DNA from: Guillardia theta CCMP2712
Lineage: Eukaryota; Cryptophyceae; Pyrenomonadales; Geminigeraceae
Reading direction: 5' to 3'
NCBI RefSeq assembly: GCF_000315625.1
Contig: NW_005434657.1
Coordinates: forward strand, 133,119 to 163,325
DNA: 30,207 nucleotides
Part shown: positions 11,117-21,015 of the stretch, piece by piece
Position numbering within the stretch: position 1 is the stretch's first letter
Layout: each line of letters starts with the position of its first letter
Program-made: the position numbers and the translations under genes
The notes under the pieces: model-generated
Told to the model about the DNA's origin: nothing
Database searches by the model: none
Seen by the model: only the letters and a program-made list of their open reading frames with translations

Positions 11117-11483
11117 AAGTGGTGGAACGTATGCCAGCCGTGCCAGTCAGATAGCGCCGAGTTAACTTCTCCTGACGGTAAAGCAAGACATTCGGACTTA
11201 CTAGCCGCGGCGTGGCAAGGCGGCGGATGTAGCGTGTGGGGCCGAAGAGGGGGCTTTCCTAACCGTCTTGCTAAGGTCCTCTCATGTCTGGATGCTTGGG
11301 TTTCACATCCTAGCATACAGTCTATCTCTCATGTGCTCCTCAATACTGGTTTTTGTGTCACAGTGCATTAAACTCGGTCTTGAGCAAAAACTGTCTTGTT
11401 ACACATTGAACTAAGGTCGATGTGATATCTGCGTGACTTTGGACTAGTACCCAAGTACCATCATTGTCGGCAAAAACTTTAAA

Positions 11484-11530
11484 ACCGTGATGCCACGGTC
11501 ACTGATCCCATCATTGTCAATAATGACAAT
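11484..11530. other. Two adjacent perfect short inverted repeats
   Basis: ACCGTG-ATGC-CACGGT (11484-11499) and ATTGTCA-ATAA-TGACAAT (11513-11530) each form a perfect stem with a 4-nt loop. They are 13 bp apart in the spacer. Function is unknown. Confidence 0.6.
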
Positions 11531-11577
11531 AGAATAGCATCCCCCTCATACTCACCTGAGGGGGCCGTGGTCTCGAG

Positions 11578-11645
11578 TAGGTAGGGGGTGAAGTGAATAC
11601 CGGTGTTTATTCGACATTCTCGGGTCGTAGAGGGGGTAGGGTTAC
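11578..11645 (+). promoter_or_regulatory. GGGGTA-type motifs in a divergent spacer
   Basis: TAGGTAGGGGGTGA (about 11578) and AGGGGGTAGGGTTACC (about 11631) lie in the divergent spacer, some 600 bp before the channel start. The match is weaker than in the other clusters. Confidence 0.3.
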
Positions 11646-11715
11646 CTTTCTGGGCAGTGGAGGAGTTAGTTTGACTCACCGGAAATGGAGTTGTGATAGA
11701 GCGCGACAGAGGAAG

Positions 11716-11750
11716 GGGGAGGAAGGGAAGGGAAGGGAAGGGAAGGGAAG
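11716..11750. repeat. GGGAA pentanucleotide repeat
   Basis: About six GGGAA units lie in a purine-rich stretch (11700-11900). Confidence 0.85.
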
Positions 11751-11932
11751 AGATCATACAAGGAAAGAGAAGATAAGGGATCGGAGAAGAGAAGAGAAAG
11801 GAGGAAGAGAACAGAGTGCGAAGGACATGGGAGCAACGAGAGAGGAGGGGAGGAGTCCGGGAAGGGGAGATGCTAGACAGAGGAAGGAGTGCTGAGGACC
11901 GGAAGGAGGGGAAGAGGATGTGAACAAATGTA

Positions 11933-12049
<117 letters not shown>

Positions 12050-12245
12050 ACGATGGAAAATAGACTCAAATTGTCAAGGAGTCCTGCTGGTCAACGAGAA
12101 GTGGAGGGCAGATGAGGGATAGGTCACCTCACAACATACTATTTTTAACTGATAGAACAAATCGACCTCGTGGAAACGACGTGACTACCAGTCGCAACAC
12201 TCGTTGACCTGCCTGCAGGCGACTCGTCCTCCCGCATTCAGGACC

Positions 12246-15032
12246 ATGGGAAGGGGAGGAGCGATCAAGAAACCAAAGATAAGGCGGTATGTGACCCTGC
12301 GGATGTTTCCGACCGGTGATGACAAGCTCTGATAGTGATGCGAGTGGGAAATCCTTTCAAGATGCAGACGCAGCGCAAGAGTGAGATCAGTTCATATTCT
12401 CTTGTTGCATCTCCTCACCATTTCTGCTCCTTCAAACAGGGAGCATCATGTCATGGAAATCGGGGACAAGTACTTTCAGCATGCGCTCGTCATGCGCGCT
12501 GAGAAGGATCTGCGTCCCTCGAGGTACTGCCTACGTGAAGGCACTTGACTTGAAGATTGATGATTCATCCAGCTCTTTGAAGAAAGTTTTCGGAATCGGC
12601 CCAAAGGTATTCCTCCCTCCTCCTCCCTCCTCCTCCTCCTCCTCCTCCTCCTTCTCCTCCTCCAAATTTCTCTCCTTCGCAAACACCACCATCTCATCGC
12701 TTTCCTCTCTAGGTCGGGTTGCTTCCGGGCTCGAAGATTCTGCACCCGTACTCCCCGTTCTCTCACAGCGTCTCATTCCTCTCCTCCTTGCTCCTCCTCT
12801 ACACCTCCGTCTCCAGCGCATACAACGCAGGATTCTACTGGAAGGCCGACGGATGTTTCAAAACGTGATTTACATTGGTGCCCCTTTCCTTCCCTGTGCT
12901 GAGATCGCGCGCAGGCCAACCCTGTACATGGACGCGTTTGTGGACACGTTCTTCCTGATTGAGATTGTCCTGAACTTCTTCACGGGAATCTACGTAGCCG
13001 GGGAGTACTGTGACGACCTGTACATAGTGTCAAGGAGGTACTTCCTCCAAGGGTTCTTCTTCGACCTCCTCACGTCGATCCCGGCGTCTTACTTTGAGGT
13101 AAAACATCCTCTGCCTTCTCCTCCTCCTCTGTCGTTGTCTCCCTCCCTCCACTTGCTGCTCTCCCCCCCCTCCCCCTCCCTCCCTCCCTCCCTCCCATCC
13201 CCCTCTCTTCCATCCTCCCTCCCTCCCTCCCTCCCAAGTAAAGACTTCACCGAACAACACACTCCTTCCTGCTCTGCGCTGATCTACACGTGCAGATCGC
13301 AACAGTGTCGGGATGCAAGGGGAAGGGCAGAACAGTGATCAGGCGATGAGGCTCCTCCGTCTCCTCAAGCCGATCCGCCTCCTCAAGATGCTGCGAACCT
13401 TCCGAGCGGTCAACATGCTGCAGTCGCAGCTGCCCCGAGGAAGCGAGCTCTACTCGTGGATCTCAGGAAAACTTCGGCTGCCGAGCTTCGTATCGAGGGT
13501 GATCAAGGTCATGCTGGTGATCGTGCTAGTCGAGCACGCCGCCGCCTCGCTCTTCTGGCTGGTGAAGGAGAACTCCAACACCTTCGAGCAAGTCCAGGCT
13601 TTCCTGATCGACAACAACGTGCACACCTGTGACGAATACTACTCGTCGAGGTGCATGACTGACAAGTACATCGTCGTGAGTAGCTACCTGCCTTCCTGTC
13701 GCAGCCCTGCGAATCTGATCTGTCTTGCAGGCGACTTACTTCGTCGTCATCACCTTCAACACGATCGGCTTCGGCGACATCTCAGCGGTCAACACGCAGG
13801 AGAGGCTCATGTGCATCCTCTTCTCCTACATCTCCGCCATGCTCTTTGGCGCCCTGCTGGCAGAAGTCCAGGAGGCGATGATGCAGGTCAATCAGCACGC
13901 GCGAGACAAGTCGTCGCTGCTCAACCGCCTGGGAGACTTCATGGAGTCTGCCAACCTCAGCCGCACCTTCCAGTTCAAGATCCTGTCCTGGGTTGACTTC
14001 GAGCATGACTCGGAGAGGGGCAGGGGGAAGGAGGAGGAGGTCCTGTCCCTCCTCTGCCCCAACCTCGCTTGCGACTTGAAGTTGTTCCTCCACTCCTCCA
14101 TGTTCACCAGCATCAGCCACTTCAACAACATCGTCGACGACAGGAGGGAACTGTTCATAGTCGCTCTGTGGGACCATCTTGCCTGCATGCTGTTCCCTGC
14201 CCTCTCCCGCATCGCTGACTTCTCCAAGTCCAGGGAGGCGTGCGGCCTCTACTTTGTCACCAAGGGATCGGCCGTCGTCCTGCACGACAGCGGGGCTGTC
14301 ATCTGCTCCGTTCCCCATGGCTCCCACTACGGCGAGAATATCCTGATGGGGAAGGGGAACGGGCCCGAGGGTCTCGAGCTCTGGTCGGTTACCAACGTCG
14401 AGACTCTCTTCCTCTCCCGCGACAGCTTCCAAGAAGTCGTCAAGACCTTCGGCGGGCTCATTGCCGAGCAGTTCGGCGTGCAGCCGGAACAAGGAGGAGA
14501 AGGAGAAGCAGGAGGAGTGGGGGCGATACAGGACGAGAGCACGCATTTCTCCAGCCAGGTCCCTGCCCACGTCCTCCTCCGCTGGGGGGAGCTGGCGACG
14601 AGGCTGATGAGGACCGAGCATTTGCGGGAGAAGGCGGAGGGAGGAGGAGCAGACAAGAATATCAGTGAGATCCGCCAGTTCAGCGCCGCCGTTGCCAAGT
14701 GCCTGTCACCCTCCAGCTCCTTCAAGGATCAGGCAGAAATCTCCCCAATAGCAGCGGAGGAGGAGCCCAGCCAGCTCGCGAGTATCTCGGTAATCGGGGA
14801 GGTCAACGAGACGGAGGGGATGGCAGTGGAGCAGGCAGCTGGCGTCTTGCTGAGAGGGCCGACGCTCGTCGAGCAGAAGAAGAAGCTGAGGGGCCTGATC
14901 AAGTCTTCCCCAGCTGTGTCCGAGCTGCTGCTGCGGGTGCGCGGGCTGGTGGCGCGTGCGGAGAAGATCTCCAAGGACGTGCATGAGATGGAGGGAGGGA
15001 ATGTGCTGAGCTTCCCGACACCGCGTGTCTGA
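12246..15032 (+). CDS. Voltage-gated K+ channel, EAG/HCN-like with C-linker and CNBD-like region
   Basis: Seven exons agree in phase: 12246-12286, 12440-12523, 12573-12606, 12713-12864, 12915-13098, 13331-13675 and 13731-15032, giving about 713 residues. ATG 12246 has a good context (ACCATGG). The HPYSPFSHS motif precedes S1 (about 65-85); S2 is near 107-127 and S3 near 145-163. S4 (171-194) has seven basic residues at every third position (MRLLRLLKPIRLLKMLRTFR). S5 is followed by a Cys-containing turret and a pore loop TFNTIGFGDI (288-297), whose TIGFG filter predicts K+ selectivity. S6 leads into a C-linker and a cyclic-nucleotide-binding-like fold near 430-520. That fold keeps GLYFVTKG and HGSHYGENILM but lacks the usual phosphate-binding Arg. 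The last third is hydrophilic. It acts in a membrane; gating by nucleotides is doubtful. Confidence 0.92.
13099..13330 (+). other. 232-bp polypyrimidine intron of the channel gene
   Basis: This intron separates S3 from S4. It holds long CCCT/CCTC runs (13107-13232). The acceptor GGGCAG|AAC at 13331 is chosen over an earlier CGTGCAG because only it keeps phase into the S4 exon. Confidence 0.75.
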
Positions 15033-15033
15033 G

Positions 15034-15068
<35 letters not shown>

Positions 15069-15181
15069 TGTGGACGTGGACGTGGACGTGGAGGAGGAGG
15101 AGGACGTGGAGGAGGAGGAGGAGGAGGAGGAGGACGTGGAGGAGGAGGAGGAGGAGGAGGACGTGGAGGAGGAGGAGGAGG
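15033..15181. repeat. GAGGAC / GACGTG / GAG repeat array just after the channel stop codon
   Basis: The array starts directly after the TGA as GAGGAC units, passes through GTGGAC units, and ends as GAG runs broken by GACGTG at spacings of 15-24 bp. It is probably in the 3' UTR. Confidence 0.9.
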
Positions 15182-15441
15182 CCTGAGCGGAGGGTTCGAT
15201 GATTTGTTGGTTTACCTTTTCTGTGTAATTGTTTAATTCCATCTTTTAGTAATTTAGTCTCATGAAATCCTTTGACGGAATCATCCAGCTCCTCCACAGC
15301 TCGCACCCTCGTCCCTCCTCTTTCTCTTCCTCCCCGTCCTCTCCCCCACTGTTCTCTACTTCTCTTCCTCTCCTTCTCTTCCCCTCCTCAACAACCTCCT
15401 CCTCCTACTCTTCTCTTCCTCTGTCTTCTCCTTCTCCTTCA
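15033..15441. other. Convergent 3' spacer between the channel and second coiled-coil gene
   Basis: A purine-only array fills 15033-15181. An AT-richer stretch (15195-15260) with AATTGTTTAATT probably holds the channel 3' end. From 15290 to 15440 it is pyrimidine-rich and lies 3' of the minus-strand stop at 15442. No gene is seen. Confidence 0.6.
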
Positions 15442-18400
15442 TCATCCGTATTTCTGCACAGAGGCATTCAGCTTGTCTGCCTCGCTGATCGCCGCAAACA
15501 CATCTCGCTGGATCGCGTCTACAACTTCGAACATGGACAACTGAGGTGAAGTCAGCTAGGGAGCCCCGAGAGCACCAGCATCGCTCACGCTCGTCTCCGC
15601 AAGCCTCGAGCGGTTCAGCTCGCTCCTGCTCCTCTCTATCGCCAGCGACTTGGCGATGGTCATCATTTCCATCTGCCCGTCTTGCCGTCATGCTCCCTCC
15701 CTCTTCCTCTCCTCGTGCTCACTTGGTACTTGTCTCGATCCGACATCGCTAGGATGTAATCGTGCGTCTTGCTCTTGGCGAACTCGCTAGGATCACGTGA
15801 CAACCAGTCCCCCAAGAGGAGCCCAGCTGACCTGCTCGCCGACATCTCCCACTGCAGCCTCTCAGTCTTGCTGGCCGCGCTTGACAGGCCGGTCAAAATC
15901 TCCTCAACGGTTTCCTCCAGCTTGCTGATCATCTGAACGATCCCGGGTCAAAGTCACTCAGGTCAACAGTGACGAGTCAAACTTGAGCCATCTCCCCGTT
16001 GTCTAGCGGCGGTGATGACGTCATCTTCGTCTGCTGCAGGCCGACAAGTCAGCAGAAACCTGACCGACAGAGCAGACGTCACATCGATCTTCGAGAGCGA
16101 GCAGTCGAGCCCAGCAGGCCCCCTGGTGCTCTGACAGGAGACGTCAGAGATGTTCGTGCTCTGCTCTGCCTCTCCGACCCACCAGCACCTCCTGGTACGT
16201 CAACTCCGCCCATGACCGCGTGAGTTCGTTCTGCATGCTCCGCATGTTGGAAGTCAAGACCTCACTGCAGGTGCTCATGAGTGGATAGGAAGGAAGAGGA
16301 AGAGGAAGAGGAAGAGGAAGAGGAAGAGGAAGAGGGAGAGGGAGAGGGAGAGGGAGAGGGAGAGGGAGAGGGAGAGGGAGAGAGAGGGAGAGGGAGAGGG
16401 AGAGGGAGAGGGAGAGGGAGAGGGAGAGGGAGAGGATAGCAAGAAGAAAGGGCATGATGTTTTCTCTCACTTCTTTGCAACGGCCAAGCGAAAGTCATTG
16501 ACGAGGCACTGCATCATCGTCCTGCTTGCATTAAGCTTTTCCTCTGTGTCCTGTCAAAAGCATCAGGGGGAGGAAGAGGAGGAAGACGAGAAGCAGAAGC
16601 AGGAGGATTAGCAGAAGCAGGAGCTATTGAAGGAGGAGGATCAGAGTGAGATTAAGGGGATGTAAGTGGCGAAGAAACATCATGTACTTTTAGACTTGTT
16701 TCCATCTCAACATTTCGAGTTTGAAGTTGTTCGATGAGTTTGAGTGAGGAGTTTTCTTTCGCCTGTCTCACATTGTCACGGACATCTAGGGATATCGCAC
16801 TGACCTTCAGCTCCTCTTGTGCTTGTAACAAACATCTCGTCTTGCTCTCAGTTGTAGTTCTGAGCATCGACGCTATCATCCTGTACTGCAACGCCTCTGA
16901 ACACGAGAGCATCCTCTTCATACAGAATGCCCATCTCCTCCTTATGTTCCTCTTCAGCGACCTGCTCAACCTCAGACACTCCCTTGCAGACGTTGCCAAC
17001 CCACGCTCTCATAACAGCGACAGTCTCCGACAATGATGAAACCTTCTCTTGGTACTGACAGCAGGTATTACCGTCCTCACAACCTCGAGTTGCTCCTTGC
17101 AACCTTTGTGAACTCGATCTGAACCTTCTCGAGGAGTTTCACGTGGGAGATTTTCTGGCTGTTTGTCGAGAAGACATCTGTTGGTCTGTCCCTGCTCGCC
17201 ATGCTCAGCTACTGAGACAACCGGAGAGCCTCCGCACATGGCAAGTTTTGAGATCAGGTCCCAGGTCTGGTTGATCAGTTGGCTGTTGGCCTGTTTGGCG
17301 TCCTTCCTCTCCCTCCACGGAAATCAGAGCAGAACGAGTGGCACTTACTGCTGTTGTCATACCTTGCGATGTTGTGAATCTCGGCCTCCAGGAGCTGATA
17401 GGAGAGGCTCTTGTGAAACGACTAGTGCGATTGCAATATCAATCTCTCACCTCCTTCTCCACCTTTGCGGATTTCAACGCGCTGAGTCACGGATAGGTCA
17501 GATGAGCAAGTCAGAACTCTCAACGGCCCCCAAGACCTCGTCAGGTTCTCGTTTTGCCGCTTCTCCGCAAGCAGCTGATTCGACAGCTCTGACAGGCATC
17601 GTCACTGAGGCAGGAAGACAGCCCAACTGTTCACTACCAGCGAGCTGAAAGTCCAGTCTCGACCGTTCCTGCTTCTCTTGCTTCAGCTGGCCACACACGT
17701 CAGCAGACTCGTCGTGCTCCTCCCGCCTTGTCAAAACCTTAGTTGACAACTCTTCTTGCGAGCTTGTCAGACTCTGCAGGCTCCCCTCATGTATTGTCTT
17801 TGCGCTTCCTCGTCTGTCAGCTCTAGAGCCCGCTTCACGCCACCCCAGCTGCTCACCTTTGAAGGCTCTGGTTCTCTTTCTTCAGGTCCTCCAACTTCCC
17901 CCTGAGTTCCACCTGATGCCAGCACGTCAACAGCTGGAGAAGAGACGAGTCAAGGCTACCAGGGTGCCCTTGCACGTTGTCAGCTCCTGAAGAGAAGTCT
18001 CGTGGATCTTTCTCAGGTCGTTGGCTTCCTGCTTCAACCTGTCGTTGTACTGTTTGAACCCTTCCACGTCCCGAGCAGACTAGGAAGCCTGAAGTTAGGC
18101 TGCGCCAGAAGTTCGACATGAATCACTTTCTCGAGAGTTTCTATCTGGTGAAGACAATCTTCAAAGGACGCGGCCTTCTTGGAGAGCTCCTGATTGACAA
18201 ATCATCATGACATGTCCAGTTGCGACACGATACGACAAAAGAGAGCATTGCAGTGCAGTGCAGGACGAGACGAGACGAGACAAGACAACGCAAGATAAGG
18301 CAAGGAAACGTAAGAACTCACTTCTTGATGTTTCGCTCGCTCAACTTCCCATTCTTGCTCCTTCATCTCTACACGTCTGAGGCAAATCGGTCACATTGTC

Positions 18401-19271
18401 ATAAGAATTGAAGTGTAAAGCAAGACCGCAGCTCCTCTTTCGCAAACTCGGAGCTCTGCCAGGGAAGTCATGACCCAACAACATCTCAGGTTCGTGTTTA
18501 CCTGCTTGTACTCTTCCAGCTCGGCCCTCAACGACCTGTTGGTCAGTAGGATCTCTGTCTTTGTCTTCTGAGTGAACTGCAGTTTCTCATTGTGTTCCTT
18601 AAGCTGCTTCTGCAAGCTGCATTGAAGATGTAAAGGATACAAAGGATTGACATTTACGTGCCTGTCAATATCCAGTTTGTATCGCGCCAGCTGTTCCTCC
18701 AGGAGCTACACGATGTCTCAATCAACTTCCATCCGTCCTCACATAATCTCAGTCACCGCCCCTCGACGCTTAATCTTGTCGCATTTTATCTTCTCCTTCC
18801 AAACCTCCTGCACCTCTTTTCACAACTGATTGTCAATAGCACAAGACAAGAACCTGGAGCAGCGGAAGGTCGCTCCGCATGGATCTCATGACGGCCTCCA
18901 TCTCATGATTCACCTGCCATGTTTCACCTCAGAACTCGTCGGTGAGTGACTGAGCGCTTCTTGGACGCACCACTGTCGTGTAACTGAGGATGGTACTGCA
19001 CTTGTGAAGGCATTCCTACGAGCGAGTCAGCCAACACGCGGCCATGGCATGGGAGCACGACCGCTATCTCCTTCCTGTATCTCCTGCAGGACTCGCAGTC
19101 TCCGTCGTACTCCTGCTGGTACTTGCCGCGTTTGGGAGAAGAGAGGAGGGCGTCGAAGGTGACAGATTTCAGAACATTCAAGGCTTCGTCATTCTCGCTA
19201 TCGGTCTCCGAGGCTTTCCTCCTAGTGGCTGCAAGGTACGACCGAGCTCGATCGCGCTTCAGGGCACTCAT
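15442..19271 (-). CDS. Second coiled-coil protein, about 690 residues, about 26 exons
   Basis: The first exon is 19271-19062 (MSALKRDRARSYLAATRRK, with an SPKRGKYQQEY segment and a CESC pair). Many short exons follow, joined in phase by introns mostly 41-58 nt long. The final run is 16130-16060, 16033-15983, 15932-15832, 15786-15723, 15672-15589 and 15540-15442 (TGA). Exon products are heptad-like, for example KLQFTQKTKTEILLTNRSLR, LKQEANDLRKIHETSLQEL and ISKLEETVEEILTGLSSAAS. There is no membrane segment, signal peptide or catalytic motif. The part between 19062 and 18600 is the weakest, since several donors are possible. The protein is probably cytoskeletal or scaffold-like; no family can be named. 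The start is divergent from the gene at 20310. Confidence 0.75.
16287..16435. repeat. Hexanucleotide array GGAAGA/GGGAGA inside an intron
   Basis: About 149 bp of GGAAGA units followed by GGGAGA units on the plus strand lie inside the 206-bp intron 16470-16265 of the second coiled-coil gene. Without the repeat the intron would be about 57 nt, the normal size here. Confidence 0.9.
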
Positions 19272-20309
19272 CCCAGACAGCTAACGAGTAAGAGGTGAGA
19301 CGATACCGCCTTTCCTCCTTCCCTCCGCTAGCCGGGCCCGTCGTTATGCTCCTGCCCCTCCTGCAGGCTTCCGAGTTCCCTTCCTCCAACTTTCCCGCTA
19401 GTCTCCTACCTTCCTCAACTTCGTACACTTGCTCTTGACGATCTCCTTCCCCTCTCAGCATCTCTCCCCCCCTCCCTCCTCCCCTTCCCCCACCTGGACT
19501 GCCCTTCGATCCGCATTTTTGACAACCAATCCTTTCCCCCTTCCGTCTGGTCTCATCCCCCTCATACTCAAACTCATCCCCCTCATCTTCAGTGTCATCG
19601 CCCTCACCGCTTTCTAAAGGAAAGGTAACGTGTTTGTAACGGAATCCACGATGCAGAAACGGTAATTGTAACGGTAGAGTCTACGCAGGGAGGGCGGGAA
19701 ACGTGTCAAGAGGGGTCTTTGGTTGGGCTGTTGATGTGAGGTGAGGGTGGGGTACTTCACATGGGGGGAAGGGGTACAAATAGACAGGGTGTATTACACC
19801 TCAAGAGGGGTATTTCCAGGGTTCTGTGGTACAAGGAGGATGGTAGGGGTATACTTCCTTTTCTATCAAGTGGGGTAGTGTAGGGGTGACGCCCTAGTCT
19901 TTGACTTTTTTTTTCTGAATAATTATCTTATCTAAAATTATCTCGTCTTTTGTACCAGGACATGTTTTCTTGTACAATTACCACAAAACTATTAGTACTG
20001 AGATCGCTGAAAATTGATTAACAATCTGTACCACAACTTAATATGCTATTGGTTTCTGGTACAAAAATTATATATTCATGTAGAGATCGTGGATGTAGCA
20101 GAGACTGATGATGGGGATCAGGCAGGAGGCCCGAGGTTGCAGGACTCATGGTTGAGAGAGAGCGAGAGAGAGCGAGAGAGAGCAGGAGACTTGCGTGAGT
20201 AGAGAGCGAGAGCAGGAGAGAGGAACGAGGAGAGTGAAGAGAAGCTGGGGCTGGTAGAGCAGATCAGGAGAACGTGTCGGATAAGGTAGCAAGGTTGTGC
20301 TAAGAAAAT
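19272..20309. other. Divergent spacer with GGGGTA cluster and AT-rich stretch
   Basis: The stretch 19300-19610 is pyrimidine-rich. The stretch 19680-19890 holds the GGGGTA cluster. The stretch 19900-20085 is AT-rich with several GTACC/GGTAC strings. A 10-bp GAGAGAGAGC repeat (three copies) lies at about 20153-20183. No gene is seen. Confidence 0.6.
19740..19885 (+). promoter_or_regulatory. GGGGTA-motif cluster in a divergent spacer
   Basis: GGGGTACTTCAC (about 19749), GGGGTACAAAT (19771), GGGGTATTTCC (19807), GGGGTATACTTCC (19847), GGGGTAGTG and a following AGGGGTGAC (19872-19889) occur within about 150 bp, all on the plus strand, 430-560 bp before the plus-strand start at 20310. Confidence 0.5.
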
Positions 20310-20885
20310 ATGGAGGACGCATTAGGACTGTCGTCCAAGGATTTGGACAGGACAGGAGAAAGTGCAGGTCTGGTAGATGTGTCATGCGAACATTTCTTCA
20401 CGGACTCGCTCGCTCCTGTAAGAGCCGCGAAGAGCCGGGCGACGGTTTCGAAGAAAGAGAGGAAATCGCCGCAGAACTCCAAGAAGAAGCAAGGTTGGGT
20501 GAGTTCATGCCCTTCAGACGCCAACACCACAGTGGGACGAGGAATCTGCAAGAAGAAGGCCTGTGGTCAAAGCTTGAAGATCTCAAGAAAGCAGAAGCAG
20601 CCGAAAACATCGTCACTGTCGCACTCCAAGAGCAATGACAGCACTATCGGATCAAAGTGCTACGGGCTTGACTCCCTCGCTTACTTTGCGACTCTCATCG
20701 CAGACGCAGCAGAGGCAAAGAATCCAGAAACGTTTGATTTCTCCTCACCGAGAATTCCATCCGAGTCGCTCCCCGGCGACAAATGCGGAGGAGAGTTCTC
20801 CGAAGACGAGGACGCAGCGGGGCTGGAGGACGAGTCTCCCATTTCCTTCTGTCTGCCTCCTCTCCTTCCCCAATTGATTATTTAG
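20310..20885 (+). CDS. Basic, Ser/Lys-rich protein of 191 residues, unknown function
   Basis: A single open frame starts at ATG 20310 (context AAAATATGG) and ends at TAG 20885, with coding-like third positions throughout. The middle has Lys clusters (KKERKSPQNSKKKQ and RKQKQPKTSSLSHSKS) that look like nuclear localisation signals. A hydrophobic-aromatic helix (YGLDSLAYFATLIADAAEA) follows, then an acidic tail. No catalytic motif, signal peptide or membrane segment is seen, and I recognise no family. It is convergent with the PDI gene, leaving only 130 bp between stop codons. Confidence 0.65.
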   Translation: MEDALGLSSKDLDRTGESAGLVDVSCEHFFTDSLAPVRAAKSRATVSKKERKSPQNSKKKQGWVSSCPSDANTTVGRGICKKKACGQSLKISRKQKQPKTSSLSHSKSNDSTIGSKCYGLDSLAYFATLIADAAEAKNPETFDFSSPRIPSESLPGDKCGGEFSEDEDAAGLEDESPISFCLPPLLPQLII

Positions 20886-21015
20886 GTACAAGGTGTATCT
20901 TCCAGAGTGAGTTCTCGAGCAGGGCTGATCCTCCGCTGCTCAAAGTGGTGCAAATTCGTGGTAGAGCTGCGCTTGTTGTGGTTCTTGTGTAATGAAAGCT
21001 CGAAAAAATCCTTCC

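Noticed and set aside
10961-11371. Plus-strand 136-codon frame in the divergent spacer
   Set aside because: Includes the short TGTCAAAA repeats, has no recognisable domain and no supporting splice structure; kept only as a note.
13782-14621. Long minus-strand open frame (279 codons) opposite the channel gene
   Set aside because: It is the antisense of a strongly G/C-third-position CDS, which tends to leave that frame open; the plus strand has clear channel motifs.
16144-16498. Pro/Ser-Leu repeat ORFs over the GGGAGA array
   Set aside because: Repeat artefact inside an intron of the second coiled-coil gene.
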